DNA from: Strigomonas culicis
Lineage: Eukaryota > Euglenozoa > Kinetoplastea > Trypanosomatida > Trypanosomatidae
DNA: 19,261 bases
Assembly (NCBI GenBank): GCA_000482145.1
Contig: AUXH01000373.1
Span: forward strand, 1 to 19,261
Direction of reading: 5' to 3'
A program made the translations under genes and the position numbers. Shown here one piece after another: positions 1-7,900 of the stretch; position 1 is the stretch's first letter; each line of letters opens with the position of its first letter. Below the pieces are notes generated by a model that searched no databases, was not told the DNA's origin, and worked only from the letters and a program-made list of their open reading frames with translations.

Positions 1-435
1 GCGCCGCGGTCGCCGGCCGCCGAGGCCGCCGCGCAGCCGCGCGTGCCGGCGACGCGGCCCTCGGAGGACGCCCGGCGGTCGCCGGGCCAGGCCGCGCATG
101 CTTCCGGCGGCGGCGAGGGCGGCGGCAGCACGCTCGCCACGCTTCAGTGGTCGATCGATGCGCTGCGCAACTCCATCCGCGAGCTGATGCCGACGCGTGG
201 CCTCTACGGCGAGGTCATCCTCACCGTCTCCGACTTCATGGACTCGCACCCGAGCGAAGTCGCGCGGACGTCACCGCAGACGAACGAGAAGTTCATGCGG
301 CAGCTGAAGGAGGTGATCGGGAACAACGAGCTCTTCGCGTCGACGGCGCCGCTGTGTGTGCAGCTGCTTGCGCTGGAGGGGCTGCAGGAGACGATGCGCA
401 GCGCGCGGCGGGCGGCCGGCGGGGCCTCGGCGTGA
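1..435 (+). CDS. C-terminal part of an unidentified protein, 5' end outside window
   Basis: The frame is open from the first base and stops with TGA at 433-435, giving 144 visible residues; no ATG lies before the conserved-looking part, so the true start is upstream of the window. The first 45 or so residues are Ala/Pro/Arg/Gly-rich and probably disordered. From about residue 45 on, the sequence looks folded and mostly helical: a stretch beginning LATLQWSIDALRNSIRELM, then SDFMDSHPSEVAR, then a last helix ending LQETMRSARRAAGG. I do not recognise the family and assign no function. It is the first gene of the head-to-tail plus-strand array. The coding assignment is supported by GC-rich third positions and by the abrupt change to AT-rich sequence just after the stop. 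Confidence 0.75.
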   Translation, partial: APRSPAAEAAAQPRVPATRPSEDARRSPGQAAHASGGGEGGGSTLATLQWSIDALRNSIRELMPTRGLYGEVILTVSDFMDSHPSEVARTSPQTNEKFMRQLKEVIGNNELFASTAPLCVQLLALEGLQETMRSARRAAGGASA

Positions 436-1116
436 GAGACGCGTGTGCAGAGGCGTACCGTGAGAGAGCGTTACCAAATGAACGCACAGAATGGAACCAC
501 CACCACACATACACGTTCAGGTACATACACTCACAAGCAGCGGTTATTTCGCGAAAAGACAAGCATACGAAAAAGATGTAACTGCTTGCAAGCTGGTTCG
601 TGTAGGAAATGAGCCTCTCTTTTTTCCCCATGTGCGGTAAGACCAACGAACAAAGAAATAAACAAACAAAAAAAGAAACCCTATTCTTCTTTCTGTCTCT
701 CTCCATCTTTGTACGCTAAACACACACTTTTTGTTTCTATTTGGTATATGATATACATTTATACACAGATATATCGTTCTGTTCAGTTTTATTCTTCGGA
801 TTTGAATTATTCCTTTTCCGTTTTTGTTTGCTCTTTTTTTTTAGATGCTTTTTTTGTTTTCGCTTGTCTTTGCAGTGCCGAATATTATATTTCGTTTTTA
901 TATGATTTAGGTACATCATACTACAAATAACGTTTGGTCGATTTTGTGTTTTAAGTCAATGTTTTTTTTATTTTACTTTCAAAACTGTTTTTCTTTCTAG
1001 GCGTTGTACGAGTGATGTTTCTGTTTTCCTCATTTCGTTTTGTTCCGTGTACTACCAAATATCAATAAATCGTCTTTTTTGAAATTTATACAAGTAGAAT
1101 ATGTGCACCTGGAATG

Positions 1117-1136
1117 CACACACACACACACACACA
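1117..1136 (+). repeat. (CA)10 microsatellite
   Basis: Ten uninterrupted CA dinucleotides lie in the AT-rich spacer, followed by a short CATACATGCA tail. CA repeats are common in trypanosomatid untranslated regions. No function is implied, but the tract is likely length-polymorphic. Confidence 0.95.
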
Positions 1137-1190
1137 TACATGCAAGATAACCTTTGTGTTAATTATTATGGTGCAATGTTGATCCCACCA

Positions 1191-1268
1191 TTTTTTTTTT
1201 ACGTGTGATTTACCGTATCTTTTCTTCTCTTTCCCCTTATCTTTCGTTTTTTTTTCCCGCACAAATAG
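1191..1268 (+). promoter_or_regulatory. Trans-splice acceptor region of the 97-residue gene
   Basis: A run of ten T at 1191-1200 and a long pyrimidine-rich tract up to about 1259 are followed by the first strong AG at 1267-1268. The next ATG is the start codon at 1320, giving a leader of about 52 nt without an upstream ATG. This is the expected architecture for spliced-leader addition. The exact acceptor is inferred. Confidence 0.6.
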
Positions 1269-1319
1269 AGTGAGCGTCCATCAGGCTTCTCTCTGCTCTC
1301 TTCTTGTTCCCCTGCGTCA

Positions 1320-1613
1320 ATGTCAGCCACACAAGCGGAAGCCGCTGCGATTGTGGGGGCGGCGAGGAAGGGCCACACGACCTTCTACTACACCTCGTTG
1401 GCAATGCCCAACACCACGCACAGCAGTCATGCTTCCACCACTTCGGCCCATCGTGGGGATACGAACCCCTGGAGCGGTGCGGCGGCAGCCGCCTCCGTCA
1501 CGCTGGGCGATTATAGCTTTCTTCCGTATCCAGACTACGCCAACCGGTCGGCGGTGGGCAGCAGCGGGGGGCTGGTGAATCAGCCTTTGTTTTATCATCA
1601 CTTGAGTGTGTAA
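1320..1613 (+). CDS. Small conserved-looking protein of unknown function, 97 aa
   Basis: The ATG at 1320 is the first after a clear polypyrimidine-AG signal, and the frame runs to TAA at 1611-1613. The 97-residue product has no signal peptide, membrane segment or coiled coil that I can see. It contains several aromatic patches, including TTFYYTSL near residue 20, LGDYSFLPYPDY near residues 62-73, and a C-terminus ending PLFYHHLSV, separated by Ala/Ser/Thr/Gly-rich linkers. The interspersed Tyr/Phe/Pro motifs resemble small, extended structural proteins rather than an enzyme, but that is impression only. It has its own long 5' and 3' flanks, which argues that it is a real, independently processed gene. 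Two overlapping frames in the same interval lack an ATG in a suitable position and look like shadows. Confidence 0.6.
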   Translation: MSATQAEAAAIVGAARKGHTTFYYTSLAMPNTTHSSHASTTSAHRGDTNPWSGAAAAASVTLGDYSFLPYPDYANRSAVGSSGGLVNQPLFYHHLSV

Positions 1614-1956
1614 AATATATACTTAAAAAAAAAACAGCACCAACGGGATTAGGAACCCAGAATAATGCAAGTTACCCTTGATTCTTCCTTTGAAAAGTAA
1701 CCAATTGCTTGTGAAAATACACTTCCTTGCATTCTCTTGTTTCTCCTTCTTTTCTCTCTTTTGTCTCTTTTCATTTTGCGTTTCAAAACAAAAAAGAAAG
1801 AAAAGTAAAGAACGAGTCATCATTAGGTTTATCCATAGTACAGTCTACTGTGTTTTGCCTCAAGCAAACAAATAAAAAGCAACCATAACAAAAAAAGCAA
1901 AAAAAAGCAAAAAAAAAGTAAAGACGTAAACAAGAAAATTAACGAAAAGGAAATCA
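1614..1956 (+). other. Intergenic spacer with splice signal and A-rich leader
   Basis: Following the stop of the 97-residue gene there is an AT-rich stretch, then a pyrimidine-rich tract at about 1741-1785 with AG dinucleotides at 1795-1796 and further downstream (for example 1863-1864). From about 1865 to 1955 the leader is almost entirely purine-rich with several runs of 7-9 A, and contains no ATG before 1957. No gene is visible. Confidence 0.6.
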
Positions 1957-4497
1957 ATGAGCGCCGTGGCGAACGCAGATAGTGCCTCGTACACCCCTCC
2001 CCAAACAGCAGGGGGTGGCAACACGAGCTTCCCTATCGCCACTGCCACGAAGCCGACGGATGCACTGCAGCCGAGCACGTACAAGTTCTTTGTCAACGCG
2101 ACCGACTTGAAAATACTGCACTGGATCACGCACCACCCCAAGTTTGAGACTTCTGCATGCCACAGCGATCCAGTGGTGAGCGGTGACAGCAATGGTGCCA
2201 TGGGTACGACAGCCCATGCGGTGCCCGCCGGGTGCGGGGAGGGAGAAGCGAAGGCGTTCCACTTCCTGCGCAACCACCTGTCCGACTTGCTGCTGCGCAC
2301 GCCGCACGCGACAGGGACCGGCGAGGCCGCCCAGATCGCCTTCGCGGACATGTCCGACACGCTCTTCCAGTTCCTCTGCCGTGGCGTCTTCACGGAGGTC
2401 GACCTCGTGCGTGCGTACACGCACCTCTTCACCGGAAGCAGCGAGCTGGACGTGGCGGCGCCCCACAGTGGTCTCTCAGCGAGCCGCCTGTTCCTCGCGG
2501 CGCTGCTGCGCGGCTATGTGCTCGCGCACTACTTTGGCGCCGAGCCGTCGGACGCGGCCGGCGCGGCGACCACGCTGACGCCGGTGGGCTTTGCGTGGTG
2601 CACCATCTGCCACGAGCTGTACAACCAGAAGGGCATCGCCTACTACAAGCCGCTGGAGCAGCCGCCCGAGCACGGCGCGGCAGGTGGGAGGGAGACGCCC
2701 GGGGCAGGCGCGCCGCCCGCGACGTGCCGGCTGCCGACGTGCGCGCAGCTGTATGTAGGGCGCGATGTGACCCGCGACGGGGAGGTGGTGCGGACCCACC
2801 ACCCCAAGCAGGTACGCCTCGCGGATGTAGCCGCGGCGGCCGGCTCGGCGGAGGCCGACGCCCCCCCTCCGGCGGCGGCGGCGGTGTGCGGGGTGCCCTT
2901 CCTGGACGTCCCCGCGCTACCCTTTCCGTCGGACCGCAGCGGCAGGGGCGGCCCCGACGCGGCCGGCAGCGCCACGCCGGGGGTCTCGCTCGACCACGTG
3001 CGCCGCGTAGAGTCGTGGTGCTTCCGCCTCATGAGCTGCGCCTACCTCGTTGTCTGCCGCCGCTGCCGCACGCTGCTCCCGCTCTACAGCGTGCTGGAGC
3101 CGCCCCCGGCGGCGCGCGCCGCGGAGGTCGCCGCCTGCCGCCACGCCTGCGCGGGGTCGCGCGAGGCGGCGCTGGACTACGCGGTGGCGCCGACGCCGCC
3201 CGGCGCGGCCGCCGTGCCGCACCGCACGGCGCACTTCACGCTGCTTCTCTCGTGGCTGCAGAGCTGGCAGAGCACCGCGACGGACGGCTTCCGGCCCTTT
3301 CGGCTGCCTGAGATGGGCGCCTTCTCCCCCCTGCCGCTGCAGGGCGCCGCGGACACCGACAGCGCGAGCCGCCGGAGCTGCCAGCTGACCAGACGAAAGC
3401 TGCTGACGACGCCGGGGGAGGAGGTGGTGCGGATGCCCGCCCCCACGGCCGCCAGCGCGACCACGACGGGAGGCGACGCCGCCGTCACCGCGGTGCGGAG
3501 CAGCGAGAGGCCGCGCCTGTACACCGAGGCGCGGCCGCGTGCGACCCTCACCGTCCCGCTGCACTACAAGGCGGCCTACCACACGTGGGCGTCGCTGGAG
3601 GAGGAGCAGCAGGGGGTCGTCAAACGCAGCCAATCGGACGGGTGCGGCGCGGCGAGCAGCAGCGGCGGCCCCATCTTTATCACCGCCGTCGCGGAGGTGA
3701 CGAAAGAGTTTCCTCCCGAGGGAAGTCCAACACGGCAGGCGGCCTCCGCCGCCCTATCCGTCAAATCCAAAGCGACGAGTGACAAGGATATTGATGACGA
3801 CGACGACGACATCGATGGCGATGTGAGCGAGGGCAGCAAGGTGCTGGACATGGGGGAGCCCATCAAGGTGGACGTCGATGTGCTCAATTACTACGAGCGC
3901 ATTTTCCTGTGGGACATGGAGCACAACCGTGCGCAGCAGTACCAGACCTATCATCACGGCCCGGCGCCGCGGGCTGGCAAGGCGACGATGCCGACCCCGA
4001 AGCTCCAGCTGTGCCCCCTCATGAGTGTGGAGGCACCCGTGGTCACCGCGCCGTACCTGAGCGTGGACCCGACCGTGTACAGCTGCCACCTCGACATGAG
4101 CCAGGCGCAGCCCGCCCACGCGGCCGCGGTGGCGGGCAGCAGCTACAGCGGCTCCGCCGCCGCGGCGGTCAGCCCGTCGTTCGGCGCCGCGGCGGCCGCC
4201 ACGCGCGCCAAGCCCACGTCGGCGCCGCCGGTGAGTCAGCGGCGCACGGCACAGCCGTCGCCCGCGCCCGTGCGGCCGAGGCCGCCGCGCAGCGCGGCGG
4301 CCGCCCCCGCAGGCGCGCAGACGGTGGGCGCGGCGGCGGCGACGGCCTCCGCCCGCGCCTCCGCGGCGGTAGCGAAGGCGCCGTACACGAGGCTGTCCGG
4401 GTCTTACGCCGCGCTGAAGGACCCGCAGAAGACCCGACCGACGGTGGCCGCCGCCGCACTAGCGGGCGCTGCTGTTCCGACCGAGAGGGGGGTTTAG
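1957..4497 (+). CDS. Unidentified 846-aa protein with paired cysteines and disordered C-terminus
   Basis: ATG at 1957 is the first after the splice signal; the stop is TAG at 4495-4497. The N-terminal half looks folded. A helical segment with FHFLRNHLSDLLLRT and a following LFQFLCRGVFTEVDLVRAY precedes Cys pairs: WCTIC at Cys215/Cys218, CRRC at Cys367/Cys370, and Cys394/Cys398, with further cysteines at 257, 262, 355 and 361. CxxC pairs of this kind commonly bind zinc, so a zinc-stabilised domain over about 200-400 is plausible. An acidic Asp run lies near residues 612-622. A short ordered patch around VDVLNYYERIFLWDMEHN (about 635) follows. The last 150 residues are Ala/Pro/Ser-rich and probably disordered. 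I cannot assign it to a family. It is unrelated to its neighbours as far as can be seen. Confidence 0.85.
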   Translation: MSAVANADSASYTPPQTAGGGNTSFPIATATKPTDALQPSTYKFFVNATDLKILHWITHHPKFETSACHSDPVVSGDSNGAMGTTAHAVPAGCGEGEAKAFHFLRNHLSDLLLRTPHATGTGEAAQIAFADMSDTLFQFLCRGVFTEVDLVRAYTHLFTGSSELDVAAPHSGLSASRLFLAALLRGYVLAHYFGAEPSDAAGAATTLTPVGFAWCTICHELYNQKGIAYYKPLEQPPEHGAAGGRETPGAGAPPATCRLPTCAQLYVGRDVTRDGEVVRTHHPKQVRLADVAAAAGSAEADAPPPAAAAVCGVPFLDVPALPFPSDRSGRGGPDAAGSATPGVSLDHVRRVESWCFRLMSCAYLVVCRRCRTLLPLYSVLEPPPAARAAEVAACRHACAGSREAALDYAVAPTPPGAAAVPHRTAHFTLLLSWLQSWQSTATDGFRPFRLPEMGAFSPLPLQGAADTDSASRRSCQLTRRKLLTTPGEEVVRMPAPTAASATTTGGDAAVTAVRSSERPRLYTEARPRATLTVPLHYKAAYHTWASLEEEQQGVVKRSQSDGCGAASSSGGPIFITAVAEVTKEFPPEGSPTRQAASAALSVKSKATSDKDIDDDDDDIDGDVSEGSKVLDMGEPIKVDVDVLNYYERIFLWDMEHNRAQQYQTYHHGPAPRAGKATMPTPKLQLCPLMSVEAPVVTAPYLSVDPTVYSCHLDMSQAQPAHAAAVAGSSYSGSAAAAVSPSFGAAAAATRAKPTSAPPVSQRRTAQPSPAPVRPRPPRSAAAAPAGAQTVGAAAATASARASAAVAKAPYTRLSGSYAALKDPQKTRPTVAAAALAGAAVPTERGV

Positions 4498-4960
4498 ACA
4501 AGGAGGCGCGGAGGACATACCAAGGCGATAGTTGGGGTAATACCAATCCTACAAAGACTATGATAACACGGACGCAATAATGGCGATTGTCGTCGTGTTT
4601 TTTTTTCAGAGTTTCACATATTTCTTCTATTTACTTTAATATCAACTTAATAAATTATCGTTTGTAGATTCTTTCATTCTAATGATGTAGACGTTCTTTT
4701 CATTCATTTGTTTGTATAATCATTTCTTTAGAAAAGAGAGCAAAAAGAGTTTCTTCTTTTTCTTTCATCTAAGATTCACTACACCTCCACTTGAATCACG
4801 CCTTTTCTTTTTTTTTGTTTTTCTACTTTCTTCCTGCATTTCGTTTTCTCTTATTTTTTCTTTTCACTGTTCGATTTGATTTTTCCTCCTTTCTTTTCTC
4901 TCTTAACGCTGTACTGCAAGCTTAGTTCTTTTTTTTTCCCCCCTACCACTGCTACTAGTA
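4498..4960 (+). other. Intergenic spacer with trans-splice signals for the TruD gene
   Basis: AT-rich 3' UTR sequence is followed from about 4800 by several pyrimidine tracts. Candidate acceptors are AG at 4919-4920, 4924-4925 and 4957-4958. The last follows a T/C tract at 4926-4944 and would leave only two nucleotides before the ATG at 4961, so the upstream AGs may be the real sites for the full-length protein. No other gene is visible. Confidence 0.6.
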
Positions 4961-7900
4961 ATGCTGCGCCGTCATGGGCATCGCTCGCCGGTGCTGCGAT
5001 CTCGTGTCTTTCCTTCTCCCCTCACTGTACAGCGGAATAGCCTGATGGGCCTGACACGTCCCTCTCGCCAGGATGCGGCATCGGACGCTCGCCGCGGCAA
5101 CAGTGGCCATTCCAACCCTAGCCGTGACCCTGCAGGGCTGTCTTCAGATCCACTCAGCACAGGAACGCCCTCCACTGCACCCCGCACTACCATCTCCTCC
5201 CCCGAGGCCCCCTTCGTGTGGCGGCAGCACCTTTCCAAGGAGCAGCTGCTGCGAATTGACTACGTCATGTACTCTCTGCGCAAGTACCCGGTGGTGGGGA
5301 CCCGCGCGCGCCAGGCCGCTCCCCCTTCTACCCACACGAGTAACAGCAAGGAAAGTAGCAGCCTTAAGGCGGAGGTAAAGACGAGCCCTCCTCGTACAAA
5401 AAAGAAGAGGCGGCAGGAGGTGCTGCAGGCCCTCAGCAAGCACCGGCAGCTGCAGCAGACTCGCGCTCCCGCCGCCACGCCCGCGCGGCATCAGTTCACA
5501 GGCGATGTCGCGCCGGAGCAGATCCACCCGCTGCATCCGCTGTCGGACGTCTTGGTGTATGAGCGGCGGCTGCTCGCGCAGCAGCCGCCCGCCGACGCGG
5601 AGGCGGAGCGGACGGCGCGGCAGCGCGAAGAGGCGCGCTGCGAGGCGGATGCCGCGCTGCTGGTGCACCCCCACGATCTCTTTGCGAACGAAGAGATGGT
5701 GTTTCAGCGCTTCGGCATGCACACGGCCGGCACCACCTCCGCGGACGGGACGGCAAACCCCGTCGACGGCAGCCAGGAAGGCTTCCACGGGCTGTTCCGC
5801 CAGCGCTGGCAGGACTTCTGCGTGACGGAGATGGAGGTGTGCCTCGACGAGGGGCCGCGGCCGGCGGGGGCGGCGCCCACGCCGTCGCCGGTGCCGCTGC
5901 GCAAGCGCCGCAACAGGACTGTCATGTGCAGCGACGCGGTGCAGCTGCCCGGCGCGCGGTGCGTGCCGCGCACGTACGACTACGCGGTGCCCGATCTGCC
6001 AGACTACTTTTATCACACCGGTGGCACCACCCACGCGGCGGCAGCGACAGAAGAAGAAACTGATGCCCCGGACGCTTCTTTTTTTGAGGTGAACACGTCT
6101 GATCGCGTGAAGGCGATGCTGTCCGAGGTGGAGGCAGATCTGCTCCGCTACCAGAAGACCCCCCCGGCGCTGTGCGAGGCGACCGCCGCGCCCCCGGTGG
6201 GCGCCGAGGCGCCGGCGGGCCCTCCCCCCACGCGCACCCAGCAGCTGCTCGCGTCGCTGGCGACGCTCGAGGCGCGGGAGGCGCGGCTGCGCGCCATCGC
6301 GGAGGACCACCCGGACATCACCACCGCGGGGCTGCGCTGCCTGCTGGCGCCGGGCGCGGCCGCTGCTGCTCCGGCGGCGGACGGCGATGCAGACGGCGCA
6401 CCCCGCCGGCGGCGCGATTACTACCTGCAGTGCACGCTCCACAAGCAGCACGTGGCGCACGGCACGGCGGTGAGCGTTCTCAGCCAGACCCTCCGCCTCC
6501 ACCCCTCCGACATCAGCTTCGCCGGCATCAAGGACTTCCTTGGCGACACGGTGCAGCGCGTGCGGCTGAAGAATGTGAGCCCGCAGGCCGCCCTCGAGGC
6601 GAACCGGCAGCTGACGCACAAGCTGCACTTTGACCATGGCCACGGCGCTGCCGCCGCCGCCGCCGAGACTGCAGAGGCGGCACCCGGGGACGCGGATGAC
6701 GCCTTCGAGCCTACCACACCGACGCGCAAAAAGCTGTACGGCCATGTGTCATTGTCCAACTTCTGCTACGAGACGGCCCCGCTCTTCCCCGGTGACCTCT
6801 ACGGCAACTTTTTTGATGTTGTCCTCCGCGACGTTACGGCGCCGGTCGCGCACGTGGAGGAGCGGCTCGCTGCCTTTGTGCGCGACGGCTTCCCCAACTA
6901 CTACGGCTGCCAGCGCTTCAGCTGGTTCGCCGGCGGCGAGGACGCGGCGGTCGCGCTGCTGCACCACAACTTTCTCGTCTTCGCGTTCCGCTTCCTGAAC
7001 TTCACGAGCGAGGACTTCAGCCTGCGTGAGCTGCTGCAGCGGCCGTGGCTGTACCCGCACCCGGTGCAGGACGCGTACCGGCGGCACGTGGTGCGGCGGC
7101 TGCGGCAGGTGGGGATCGAGCCGCCGGACCTCGACGTGCACCCGTTTCTGTCCTGCCCATCGCTCCACGACCCGCTGACGAGCCACGCCGCGGACGGCGC
7201 CGGCGCGCGGCCGCTCAACGTGCGGCAGCAGCTCATTGTGTGGCAGCTGCAGGAGGCCTACTTCGACCTGGAGCCGCAGAGCCGGCGGCTGACCGCGCAG
7301 CGGCAGAGCAGCTACCTGTGGAACCAGGTGTTGACACTACGCAACCACCACTTCTCCACCGCCGGCGGCGGCGAGGTGCTCGTCGGGGACCTGGTGCTGC
7401 CGGCCGCCTGGCGCCGCCTGCAGGGCCGCAGCGTCCAGGACCGGCAGCGGGTGGATCTTGGCGGCGACGCCGGCGGTGGGGAGGCGCCGCTGGCGCGCGC
7501 AAGCAACTGCGTGCTCGTCACGGAGGCGAACCGCCACCGCTTCACCATCGAGGACGTGGTGCACCCCGGCTTCTCCTTCGGCGACCACGCGCTGCCGCAC
7601 AACGTGGTCGGGCGCTACTACGAGCAGGTCTGCAACAAGTACCACCTGAGCTGGAGCAGGCCCACCGGCGACGGGCCGGAGGCCGCGCGGGACCGGCAGG
7701 GACGCGTGCTGAAGGAATTCTACGAGCCGCCGCGGCCCATCCGCCGCTTCCCGCAGCAGCTCACGTACCGCTACGACACCGCGGCGCACACCCTACAGCT
7801 GCACTTCGCACTCGAGCGGGGCTGCTACGCGAACGTGGCAGTCACGGAGTTGCTGCGGCTGCAGCAGTGCGCGGGGTCGGAGGTGGTGCGGCGGCTGCCG

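Larger units (their letters stand above)
436..1319 (+). other. Long AT-rich intergenic region
   Basis: This 884-nt spacer holds the 3' UTR of the upstream gene and the 5' leader of the 97-residue gene. It is rich in T and A homopolymers, with a CA repeat near 1117-1136. No ATG-initiated frame of credible composition was found: the longest frame, at 709-930, starts with TTG and is made of low-complexity Phe/Tyr/Ser residues. It is the longest spacer between same-strand genes here. I see no RNA gene or element in it. Confidence 0.6.

Noticed and set aside
2232..3311. Overlapping 359-codon plus-strand frame inside the 846-residue gene
   Set aside because: It has low-complexity Arg/Gly/Ala/Pro composition and no independent splice signal. 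The main frame contains the Cys pairs and is longer.
6076..6096. Splice-acceptor-like CTTCTTTTTTTGAG inside the TruD coding region
   Set aside because: The pyrimidine tract is short, there is no in-frame ATG placed closely after it that would give a sensible protein, and the reading frame continues normally through it.
5144..6745. Long open frame of 533 codons on the minus strand opposite the TruD gene
   Set aside because: It is antisense to motif-bearing TruD codons and its product is Arg/Leu/Val-rich without domains. GC-rich third positions keep the opposite strand free of stops.
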